From Argentina anserina (taxonomy: Eukaryota; Streptophyta; Magnoliopsida; Rosales; Rosaceae), in contig NC_065873.1 in the NCBI RefSeq assembly GCF_933775445.1, positions 22,940,001 to 23,004,000 on the forward strand: a DNA stretch of 64,000 nt. Reading direction: 5' to 3'. Positions 1-10,400 of the stretch are shown here, in pieces (positions within the stretch are counted from its first letter, which is position 1; each line of letters starts with the position of its first letter). Under the pieces are notes generated by a model that was not told the DNA's origin, made no database searches, and was given only the letters and a program-made list of their open reading frames with translations. The translations under genes were made by a program, and so were the position numbers.

Positions 1-1340
1 ACGTTGAACTCATTTGGGTTGTCAGATCGATCTGTTTTGGCATGTTGCCTGGGGACAAGATAAGGCCTGCCCAGAGACTACTGAGACTTTGAAACTAAGA
101 AACTAAGAAACTGATCGAGACCACAAATGGCAGCTACACTATGGCAAAGGCGGCGCCTTTGAACTTTGAAATGTTTTGATTTTTTTCCTGGTCCTCATAA
201 ACTTCATCACCTTCTTGTTTGTGGCTTTGTGTCATCGTGTTGCAATAATGATCATATATAAGAAATAAACTTTCGTATCCTATCAAGGACTAATTTAAGA
301 TTTTCTAGTTAATTATTAATTATATTTATTTTTTAATCACAATTTTTCATTTCAACCGTTTAGATTTTAGGTCTATATAAGTTAATTACTTATACAAATT
401 TTCAATTAATTTAGTAATAGTTAAAGTATCAAAATATATTAAATTAGTGAACGGACTAAAATTATAAAATATGAATCGTTTAAGTTTATAATGAGTAAAT
501 CTCATTTATTAATATCTTAACGATTTTCAATTTAGACAAAAATTTACATGAACAATCTACTCATATATAGATACAAACTAAAAGGTCGAGATATGAATAT
601 ATGATTGAAAAGTGAGTGAACCAAATAACTGAATAAGTCTTCAACTAGTCTTGAATAAGACAATCATCATCGGAAAAACGCCATTTGTTTATGTTGGTCG
701 TGGACAAGATAAGAAGCTTTGACAAACAGACATCTAACTTTGCTCCTTTCCTTGCTCTTCAAGATTCGATATCTTTTCTTCTTTAACTTGTATATTCTTA
801 AAGCATGGATTCGCAGGCTGTGAAATTTGGTGGTTTCTGGGGCTTTGGCTCCTTATTAATGTTGCATTGTGCTTGCTCGTTTGGAAAATATTTTCCCTAG
901 CTAGCTCTGAATTTTTTTATCAACACATTGTTGTGATGTTGTTAACAATTAAAATAACAAACACCCAGCATCAGGGGAAAAAATTCAAGTACACATATGA
1001 GGAGTCGACCGTTTCTATATGTCTTCAGATGACCCGTCATTGTTGCAAAGGGATTACGAATACGTAGAATTTAATCTTGAAATCTAGCTCAATGAGAAAC
1101 TAGATTGTAGAAGCTTTCCTCGTTAGCAAGAAATTATTATGCTGCATCGTGTGTTTGTCTGTACATAATAAACTTACAGAACAACAATCTCAGATCAGAT
1201 AATGCTCTTGGACTGAGGTAAAGCGTAAGCTATTATCTTTTATTTCTAGCATAGAGTTCAGAACAGAGATCTTGTACATGGATTTACAAGTTTTACAATC
1301 AGACGCAATAAATAATGAAATTTATAATTGTAACAGGCAG
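1..1340. other. Left-end intergenic DNA, no supported gene
   Basis: This stretch is AT-rich and holds only short open frames that resemble no family I know. Positions about 330-600 look like a decayed copy of the palindromic element described at 6483-6891. A short frame opens at 805 but shows no recognisable domain and no clear splice continuation. Confidence 0.5.
330..600. repeat. Degenerate palindromic MITE-like copy
   Basis: The order of short blocks (a GTTAAAGTATC block, a GAACGGACTAAA block, a GAATCGTTTAAGTTTATAATGA block, then a complementary TATCTTAACGAT block) matches the elements at 31074-31420 and 6483-6891. The two halves are roughly inverted copies. The ends have decayed and I see no target duplication, so the limits are approximate. 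Confidence 0.45.
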
Positions 1341-1994
1341 CTATACAATTTTGGTTTTGGACGACGATGATGAAACTTCTGTGCTGCAAATCGGGCAACA
1401 CTTTTTGATCTGAAGCCAGTTGCTTATACACTCCAAATGATAAGGGTGCTCACAAGGCAATGCAGCCAAAGCTTCGCCATCTTCATACTCATATTGACAT
1501 ATCACACACTTATCAATAATGCTATTCTTGCTTTGAGAAACTGGAGATAATCTGTATGTGTGGGGATGCAGACATGTAGAAATTTCATTGCTGGGCAGAC
1601 CTCTTTTCTCTTCCCCTATGAACTCTCCAAGCGCTAACAATTCCTCATAAGACAGTTCATCCACATCGAGATCACCAAATTCGTCTTCCCCCATTTCTAG
1701 GTCACTGTCGCTTCCATTTTCGTCCTCGAGAAGCTCAAAGAAATCAGCATCATCTTGATGATAGAATTCATCAGAGGAAGTAGTATCATCATCATCATCA
1801 TGAATTTGATCATTGTCATCCTGGTCTTCTTCATCTTCTTCGCTTTCACTTTCAATTGTTTCTAGCATCCTGTATGCCTGCTCTTGCTCGTGCATACTCA
1901 TGGCTAGAATGAAATCTGAGCTGACTTGGTTGAGCTCGGAGCGAGGGATTAAGCTCCGGGGATTTGGTTGCTTGGACTCGTCTTTTCCCTCCAT
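1341..1994 (-). CDS. RING-H2 E3 ubiquitin ligase, BIG BROTHER-like
   Basis: Single-exon frame of 217 residues. The C-terminus has a complete C3H2C3 RING: Cys163, Cys166, Cys181, His183, His186, Cys189, Cys200 and Cys203, the form that binds two zinc ions and recruits an E2 enzyme. Before it lie a strongly acidic stretch (about residues 48-115) and a YEELLALGEFIG segment at about 116-126, which matches the conserved YEELL-LGE block of the plant BIG BROTHER family. Those proteins are E3 ligases that limit organ growth, acting in the cytosol or nucleus. There is no transmembrane segment, unlike the ATL RING proteins. The chosen start is the first Met of the frame and gives a complete protein. 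RING function is well supported; membership of the growth-repressing BB group rather than a BB-related paralogue is inferred from the YEELL block and the RING spacing. Confidence 0.85.
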   Translation of the reverse strand: MEGKDESKQPNPRSLIPRSELNQVSSDFILAMSMHEQEQAYRMLETIESESEEDEEDQDDNDQIHDDDDDTTSSDEFYHQDDADFFELLEDENGSDSDLEMGEDEFGDLDVDELSYEELLALGEFIGEEKRGLPSNEISTCLHPHTYRLSPVSQSKNSIIDKCVICQYEYEDGEALAALPCEHPYHLECISNWLQIKKCCPICSTEVSSSSSKTKIV

Positions 1995-2891
1995 TGGAAA
2001 CTGAGATGATCAACCTGTTGCAGCATCACAGTGCTTATGCCACAATTCGTTTCAGGTATATGATAGAAATATGCATGTATTATTATATGAGGTTCCTTGC
2101 CAGGAGAGGTGAACTTCCATCGCAAGCAACAAGAAAACATTTATCCTGGATTTCAGTATTCCAAGATTCTTAGTTCAAACTTCAAAGCCTTGTTCAAAAG
2201 AAATATGGGAGTTCTCATCATCTGTTAGTTCTTTTCCAATATTCAAGTCGTAGATTATACATACCTATACGCAGAATTGCCTATCCTCTAGGCAAAAGGA
2301 TTCCCATGTCAATTCAACCATGAGCACAACATCCAAAGTTGGTTCACATGAGGGGGGGGGGGGGGATGAATCATAGGGCTTTATTCACTAGACAAAATAC
2401 AGCAAACAGCGAAGGAGACACTTCTAAAACATGACAACATCTGTATTTCATTTTTGTTGATTAGAAGGGATTGCAGATCCCAAAGTCGACAACATTTATA
2501 CTCATTTCTCTGGATTAGAAGGGAGTACATATTCCTTACGGAAACAAGAACAATAAATGAGAAATGCGCAAAAGAGTTGAGGAACGAGAGTAGATGCCAG
2601 TGTCGAGAATAAGGACCACATGTGACCATGTATCAGAGAAGCAAATATATGTGTGATTTATGTGGACAAGTGCATTCTCATTAAGAAACAATTTAGATCA
2701 TACCGACTGTTTTAACTTTTAAAGCACATCTGAATATCTTCCCTACAATTCCTCCAGCAAAAATCTAATTTGATCACATTACATAGTTTTGTCAACACAT
2801 AACAGAGCTTTGAATCACCACGAGCTCAGAGCTACTCCTCGAAGTTAAAGACAAACATGAAAAGGAAAGGATTCAATACATCCATGCAGCA
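1995..2891. other. Intergenic, with a G14 tract
   Basis: No gene is visible between the RING gene and PBC1. A run of 14 G occupies 2352-2365. Part of this stretch must be the 5' leader of the RING gene on one side and the 3' UTR of PBC1 on the other. Confidence 0.5.
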
Positions 2892-4961
2892 TTAATCCAT
2901 CCGTCCCTTCAAGATCCTCTCCTTCACCTCGGTTGGTGTCCTGCAAAAGTTAGTATACATATTAGACAACAGCAAAAACTCTCACGTACAAGGAGATTTA
3001 AAGATGAAGATGAAATCCACTAGAAGTCTAGAAGGTGAAGAAGATATCATTTCAGATGGAGTAAAAAGACGGTCAATTCTAGAAATTGATCACTGGTATA
3101 AAAAAGAGATAAGAAGCCTGAACTAATGCTCAATTCCATCACCAATTAAAAGCATGTTATGGTATTAGTCCCATCTCTTTTATATGCAAATTTACAGCCC
3201 TGTCACAGCAGACATTGCAATGAGGCCTAAGAATTCAAAACCAGACCCTGCTTCTCACATATCACTAAAGGTATTAACATTTTGTTTTCCTAACAGTGTA
3301 CTAAACTGAAACAAGCCCATTAATTTGATACAATTCGTATATCAATTGCTTAATGAGAAAAAGTATGGAGCAAGAAGAAGCTTACACAACATAGATATGG
3401 CCACCCCATCCACTCAAACAGTCTCGATCCACTGATGACAGAAGTGCTTGAGATACAGTTTCAAACAATTCCTCTGGTTCCTGAATGACAATGGACAAAT
3501 ACCATAGATCAGAATTCATCTTGCCATTTTTTATCATCACTCAACTGTAATTCACTTCATGATATTCCAACAAATTAGAGTAACACTGATAAAGAAAGAA
3601 AAAGCCTATTGAATCCTCAGAGCAATTATTCTTATTTCTCTCCAAAAACTTGTTTCTATTATCCAGCATTTCAATGCCTTCACAAGATGGAAATATAAAG
3701 GCATAACATCAGATTTTATCTTTAGGTTATTTCTTTTGATTTTAATGTTTTCATTCTGTACCACTTCTAGAATTTCCATTCATGGCAATCATTGCAGTTA
3801 ATTCATCATATATTACAATTGGTCTATGCCATTACAGAGTAGCCAAGTTATTGACAATTACTAGTTTTGAAAAATACGATGGTCTAAGGAATCAAGAACT
3901 AAGACCTCGGAGAAATATAAGAAAAAAAATACAAGCAGTTCTATAACTAATATTGATAAACTGAGTAGAGAAACAAACCATGTCAGGCTTGAACATTGCC
4001 TCACAAGCACCATATAGGGACTCTGATGCAGTGCCAGCAACAACAAAATCCTTTGCCAGCTCCCTGAATATACATAGCACGATTGACATCACTATCGGAG
4101 GCAAGTTAACGCATGTATGCATCTACACTCAAATGAGGAGAAAAGATGCATCTATACCCTATCCGGAACAATTGAAGTCCTAGCATCTAGGCAGTTCTAA
4201 CACAATGAGAAACTCAAAACAAAAGAACCAAAAAAACTTACTTGGCTCCGATTGAATCCATAGTACAGATGAATGGCTTGTTTCCATCTCCCAATCCAGC
4301 AATCACAGGCTGAATGAAGTACGGACCAAATCTGTATCACAAAAGCGAGTTCACAACTGGGATGATGGCATTATGTAACATTAACATTTATAAATTCAAA
4401 AACCCTAATTTTCCCTCACTAACCCCTAAAGCAAACAATACGAATCAAATCGCTAATACCCAACAAACAGAACCAAATTACAAACCTTTTCTCATACAAA
4501 ATAGCAGAAACAAGGCTAGCAAAGGTCTCAGGCTTCATAGGCCTCTCTTCCCTCAGCTTGTACAGATTGTGCTTAAACACAAGCCTCTGTTGCCTTCACC
4601 AAAAATCAACCCAAACAATTAAACCAAAATCAAAATCAAAACTTTCAAAACCCTAATAATGCTAAGACAAGAAACACTTACAGTGTCTGGGCATCGGTAG
4701 CGAGGCCGGAGAGGCCGAGAAACAGCCTGTCGTCGACTCTGTAAATCTTCTGGAAGTCGGTGGCGACTGTCTGGAGCTGAACGCCGAAACGGCGATCGGA
4801 GGCGATGGCGACGCAGTCCTTCCCGACCATTGCGATTATAGCACCTCCATTGTATTCGAAGATCTGTCAAAACAAAATTGAAAAAATCAAATCTTGCTGC
4901 GATTCTGTGAAGCTCTAAGGGCGTCGGAGAGGGTGTAATACACGCTCGGACTTACCGACAT
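2892..4961 (-). CDS. PBC1: 20S proteasome subunit beta type-3
   Basis: Seven exons on the minus strand: 4956-4961, 4682-4863, 4486-4593, 4242-4331, 3979-4063, 3386-3480 and 2892-2940. Together they give 615 nt and 204 aa, the same length I recall for Arabidopsis PBC1. Exon 1 is only six bases (Met-Ser), followed by a clean GTAAG donor. Recognisable blocks are [66 protein letters not shown] and the C-terminal ILKGRMD. Beta-3 is a non-catalytic member of the inner ring of the 20S core; it lacks the N-terminal threonine of the active beta-1, -2 and -5 subunits, as here. The exon 3 acceptor reads GAAG rather than CAG, but it preserves the frame. Upstream, TGGGCT and TGGGCC near 5107-5117 fit the site II elements common in housekeeping promoters. 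Confidence 0.93.
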
Positions 4962-6441
4962 CGGAGACAGACTGCCGGGAAATTGGGTTTCAGTCTCAGA
5001 GGGTTTTGTGAGAAATTGGGAATGGTTTTTGCTCAGGTAGAAAGAAACTAATGTTTCTAATAAACAAGTTTCAGCTTTATTTCTTCTTGGCTACTCCAGC
5101 TTGTTTGGGCTGGGCCACAGTCCCGTATCTAGTCCGTCTAGCCCCATATTCAGTCTGCCTAGCGTCGTATCCAGTCCGGGGCTAGGCGTATTTGGACCCC
5201 CTAGGCTCCAACATATTCTTTCTTCTTGATTATATATGATGCCAATTCAGTAGCTGTTACTGATTATACGGTTGTATGACTTCTATCATCCATCTCCTTA
5301 ACTTTTGTGGATTTCATCTGTAATTATTAGATCTTGTGCTATATTTCCTTCTTGGTTTGTATCTATTCTACAGTTTTATTTATTTATTTATTTGTATCTA
5401 CAGGACTTGCTTCTTTGTTAATGCATGCATGCTACTGCTTGGAGATGAAATCTGAATAGATCATCACGCTAGCTTCACTTGTATTCAAATTTCAATCAAG
5501 ATCAATGTCTAATTAACCAACAAAGACATCATTCAGCAAGAAAACTGAGCCGCCGATTGATATTATGGTTTTTTATTTTAGTAAAATCTATGTAGATCGA
5601 TAAATAACAGAACATGCATTAGCAGTGGCGAACCCAGGATTTTGTACGAGGAGTGGGGGCATATTACTTATATGAACCAAGTAACTACCATAACTAAGGC
5701 CAAAATAATAGATTTTGAAGAAAAAGAGAGAGGTTGAAATAGGCTGCTTGTATACTAGAAAACCTGAAGGTAAAACATATGTGTGGGCAGCAACACCCAT
5801 TAGACACTATGTAGGTCTGCTAGTGTGTGCATAAGCTGGTTGATTTTGCACATCCGTATACAAATCAAAACACAATTCAATTGCTTGCTGACATATTAAA
5901 CAAGCAGCAATTCCAGTCATCTCTGGTTAAGAAGAATCTGCCGTTGAGCTAAGAGCAATAATTCCGTGACCAAAACTAAGTAATTGGCATGGCATTATAA
6001 GATGTAGGTAAAAGGAAAGCAACTAGTAATTGTAGGTCACACACAATAACTCTTATTTACGTGCCTTAATGTACAAAATCATATAGTCATCACTTTGTAT
6101 ATACTACTCTTATTCGACACGTTAATTTATCGATATCAAAAAGTTCACGGCAAGGCATATATATGAAGGTTGTTTCTCGCATTGTATAAAACTTGATAGG
6201 AGTATACTTGCAGCGATAAGTCCCAAATGTCGGCCAATTTTGTTTTAGAAATGATCTAACGCATTAATTCCCTAATGCAAAAAATCCATATTTCCGGAAA
6301 CAAAATCACGTCTAAGTGCAAAGATAGGACAACGTCCTATAAATTGGATCCATTGAATTAATTTAACGATATTAATTGCTTAATTTAGGGGATATTATCA
6401 TTACCATATTTCCTGGCCGGACTATCAGATTCTTAAACATG

Positions 6442-6445
<4 letters not shown>
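4962..6445. other. PBC1 promoter and intergenic DNA
   Basis: No gene is supported. Close to PBC1 is an iterated motif (5118-5190) of the form CGTATCTAGTCCGTCTAG, repeated about three times imperfectly. At about 5624 there is a CAGTGGCGAACCC block that resembles one end of an hAT-type element, but the matching second end was not found. The rest is AT-rich. Confidence 0.4.

Positions 6446-6479
<34 letters not shown>
6446..6479. repeat. (TA)n microsatellite
   Basis: A near-pure TA tract that borders the left side of the palindromic element. Confidence 0.9.
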
Positions 6480-6482
<3 letters not shown>

Positions 6483-6890
6483 CGAGTTTTTCAGGTAAGG
6501 AGGTCCTTATCTTAGCTTAAGGTACGGATTTTCATTTTTGACCAACTTTTCGATCGAGTTTTCACATCTCCATCGTCCAATATCTAGGCTATAATGTATA
6601 GATCATCTCCACAAAATTTCACCAGATTTCATCACCGTTAAGGTACTCATAACTTCGATTTTCTACTCAAAATATGAACGGTTCAAGTTCGGCAAATTCA
6701 ATTCATCCATTGGTTTTGATTAGTTTGATACCTTAACGATCATGAAATCGGCTGAAATTTTGTGGAGATGATCTATAAATTATAACCTAGATATTGGACG
6801 GTGGAGATGTGAAAACTCGATTGAAAAGTTGATAAAAATTAAAATTCGTACCTTAGCTTAAGGTACGGACCTCCACACCTGAAAAGCTCC

Positions 6891-6891
<1 letters not shown>
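6483..6891. mobile_element. Palindromic MITE-like element in a TA tract
   Basis: About 410 bp whose two halves are inverted copies of each other: the left end reads GAGTTTTTCAGGTAAGGAGG and the right end is its near-complement, CCTCCACACCTGAAAAGCTC. Inside each arm the same blocks recur inverted, for example TTAGCTTAAGGTACGGA and GATCATCTCCACAAAATTTCA. It has no coding capacity. It lies between two (TA)n tracts, so any TA target duplication cannot be separated from the microsatellite. Related copies are at 31074-31420 and, decayed, at about 330-600. The class is unknown; a long-hairpin MITE with TA target preference is the simplest reading. Confidence 0.75.

Positions 6892-6893
<2 letters not shown>

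Positions 6894-6935
<42 letters not shown>
6894..6935. repeat. (TA)n microsatellite
   Basis: A TA tract about 40 bp long that separates the two inverted-repeat elements of this cluster. Confidence 0.9.
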
Positions 6936-6938
<3 letters not shown>

Positions 6939-7123
6939 CTTCTCGACTGCGGACGTCCGCACTGTCCTTACGGTGCGGATTTGGCAATTCTGACCACCGG
7001 CGAAACGCCGGAAAGAGGAGAGTGCGGTTGTGCTAGTCGGCGTCGTCGTTACGCGTTGTCGGTAGCCGGAATTGCCGAATCCGCACCGTACAGACGTGTG
7101 GACGTCCGCAGCTGATAATTTCT
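6936..7123. mobile_element. GC-rich inverted-repeat element in a TA tract
   Basis: About 188 bp with imperfect terminal inverted repeats of roughly 45 bp. The left arm carries CTGCGGACGTCCGCA and CGGTGCGGATTTGGCAATT; the right arm carries their complements. It is much richer in GC than its surroundings and has no coding potential. Another (TA)n tract follows (about 7124-7147). A related copy at 31443-31556 plus 34455-34690 is split by the LTR insertion. This is probably a small non-autonomous DNA element of unknown superfamily. Confidence 0.65.
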
Positions 7124-7147
7124 ATATATATATATATATATATATAT
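7124..7147. repeat. (TA)n microsatellite
   Basis: A short TA tract on the right side of the GC-rich element. Confidence 0.85.
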
Positions 7148-7187
7148 GCTTATGGACTCAGACAGAAACCTGCAGTGAACCACTTCG

Positions 7188-7196
7188 TATATATAA
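7188..7196 (+). promoter_or_regulatory. Candidate TATA box of the beta-galactosidase gene
   Basis: TATATATAA lies about 243 bp before the start codon, which would allow a 5' leader of about 210 bases. It is close to the TA-tract repeat cluster, so the repeats form the immediate upstream flank of this promoter. Confidence 0.4.
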
Positions 7197-7438
7197 GTGA
7201 AAACCGGAGCTGTACGCAGTTGGAGTTCAAAAGCGTTATGGAGCTGTTAAAGAGTTGAAGCGTCTGAATTCACAGACCAACCCAGTTTTCTATTATCTTC
7301 TCTATCATCTTCTCTATTATCATTTGAAGTGTGATATATTCACAAATCAAACAGAGCTTTTCTCACAACAATAACCCGTCCTCATAGTTCGACACTTCAT
7401 TTGGGGACAGAACTTGGTGAACAAGTGTCTCGTAACTC

Positions 7439-10400
7439 ATGAAGATGGTGTGGTTTGTTCTTTGTGGTTTTGCATTGTTGTTTTTGACCCCGGCGACCTC
7501 TCTCGCCGGCGGAAACAACAACGTCACGTACGACGGCCGGTCTCTGATAATCGACGGTCAGCATATGATTCTCTTCTCCGGCTCCATTCATTACCCCAGA
7601 AGCACTCCTCAGGTTACATATATGCACTTCTTCTTCTTCGTCTTCATCATGATCATTGGTTTGTAATTCCTACTGCTTTTAATGATTCCACGTTTGTTTA
7701 CGTTTCGTTTTCTTGGGATTTACTCTGTTTGACTGGACACGAAGGGTTCATTAATTGACATGATTAATTTTATCTCTGGATAGGAAGATTAATTTTTCCT
7801 CGTAGTTGTTTCACTTGATTGTATCTGTCCTAATTAGCAAGTTAGGTAAGGTAAAGAATCAACGTTGAGATCATTTTACACGTGGAAAGCTACCACTGCA
7901 TGATTAATTAATTTGTGGAAATTTTAGGCCCAAACTGGGGGATATGCTTAATTTCATAAATCGAACTAATATTACGTTGTATATATAAGGCTGATAAAGA
8001 AGATTATCTACTCTATAACTATATTAGACAATAGTGCATCGTAGATAACTTGTACAATGAGCGATTGGTATGTCATGAGGTCCAGCCATACCGGCCAGGA
8101 AATGTGGCAATTTGCATTGGTATGGCTAATTTTGTGAAATGGATCTGAAAAATAATAAATGGATATTTTATAACGCATTTATCATATTTGTCAAAATGTG
8201 TTCGAATTATTATTTTTTCTTTGTATTATGACATCTTTGCTGTTAGTTTTGTAACAACTTAAAGAAGCATGAGATGTGCTGCGTACCCAATCATGCAAAT
8301 CCAGTTCTTCACGAAATAGATCAAGCAACTCGACCATGTTTTAAAATGCCACCTTTTCCCTTTTTTTCTTGTTTCGTTGGTTTGGTTAACAAACCCTTGC
8401 CTTGTGCGAGAAGATAAGATGATAAGGCAAGACAAGTAACAAGCTGAACTATAGTGATATGCATACATTTTATTTGCTATTTTACTCCAAACACCATATC
8501 TTTATTACTATGTAATTAGAGAAAAAGCAATGGGGTGACAACGTTATTTTTTGTTTATGGATGTAACTTATTAATGTAATTTCAGATGTGGCCATCTCTG
8601 ATAGCGAAAGCCAAAGAAGGGGGAATAGATGTGATACAAACATACGTGTTTTGGAACCTTCATGAACCCCAAAAAGGACAGGTCAGAATCTCAGAGTTTT
8701 ATTCCACTCCCTCTTTTCTCAGTTTATCTAATCATATGATAATTGGCGAGAGCAATAATGCACAAAATTAGCCTACTTCTGAGTAACATATCTTTGTTTT
8801 TGGCAGTTTGTTTTCGACGGAAGACGCGACATAGTTGCCTTTATAAAGGAAGTGCACAGACAAGGCCTATATGTGTGCCTCAGGATTGGACCCTTCATTG
8901 AGAGTGAATGGACTTACGGGTAAACTTAGTCCCGATTTCTACCAAGCTTAATTAATGTTCTAAAACTTTTTTTGTCAGATTAATGTTAATCTCAAGCATT
9001 GGTTACACATATTTGGCATGACATTGTTAATGTAATGGAGTTGTTGTTGCAGTGGTTTTCCTGTTTGGTTAAGGAACATTCCGGACATTGTCTTCCGGTC
9101 TGATAATGAACCGTACAAGGTATATCTTTGTTATATATCCACACAGTACTGCAATTCAACAATGTAAATGTATGGACTAGAAGTTTACTTCAGTAGCTAA
9201 CAGAGTTACCATTTTGTTAATCATGACAGGCTGAAATGCAGAGGTTTACAGCAAAAATAGTAGACATGATGAAATCAAATGAACTGTATGCTTCACAAGG
9301 CGGACCGATTATATTGTCACAGGTTTAAGTCTATCAGAAACTTGAATGCTTGTAACTTCTGCATAAATGTTTTCCAGATGTTGGGCCTCTCTTCTCATTT
9401 CTAATACGTGTACAGATTGAGAACGAGTACAAAAATGTAGAACCGGCCTTTCATGAAAAGGGACCTCCTTATGTTCTTTGGGCTGCTAACATGGCTGAGA
9501 GCCTTCAAACTGGTGTGCCCTGGGTTATGTGCAAGCAAGACGATGCTCCAGGAGCTGTGGTTAGTAATTGTCTAGTTGATATTTGTTAGATAGTCTAAGA
9601 TGTTTGGACCCAAAAAAAAAAAGATAGTCTAAAGAAGATGTTATATTGCGGTCTCAATTTGGACGTTTATAAATTTTGGTTTGTTCTGATTCTGCAGATC
9701 AATGCATGTAATGGGATGAGGTGTGGAGAAACCTTTGCTGGCCCAAATGCCCCTAACAAGCCAGCAATTTGGACAGAGGACTGGACAAGCCAGTAGGTCT
9801 TTTAGTCTTTATGATCTGAATTCTGAAAACTATCTAGATTTTTCATTTTCTAAACTTTTTAAAATGAGATGTTTAAGCCAATACCTTGTACTCAGCTGAT
9901 CCCTACATTTGGTTTCTGTAATTTTATTTTCAAGATACCAGGTATATGGTGAAGAACCATACCTCAGAAGCGCTGAAGATATCGCCTACCATGTTGCACT
10001 CTTTATTGCAAAGAATAAAGGAAGCTATGTAAACTACTACATGGTATGTTTACTAAAATAAAATTCCAATGAATCCAGGATATAACATGATGTTTGACTT
10101 GCATTATGTTCTGCTGTAGTATCATGGAGGAACCAATTTCGGAAGAACAACTTCTGAGTTTGTGACTACTAGTTACTATAATGAAGCTCCTCTTGATGAG
10201 TATGGTAAGATTTTTCGTTAATTCTTTTTCATTGGCAGTTGACACATACTGACATAGTTTTTTCGTATGAAAGTTTACACTGTCTACCTGATGAATTCTG
10301 TAGGCATACCAAATGAACCAAAATGGAGTCATCTGAAGGAATTGCATGCTGCAGTGAAGTTGTCCATTAGTCCTCTGCTCGCTGGTGAACAAACCGTTGT

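Noticed and set aside
5624..5680. CAGTGGCGAACCCAGG block resembling an hAT terminus
   Set aside because: I could not find the matching opposite end or an 8-bp duplication, so I do not call an element.
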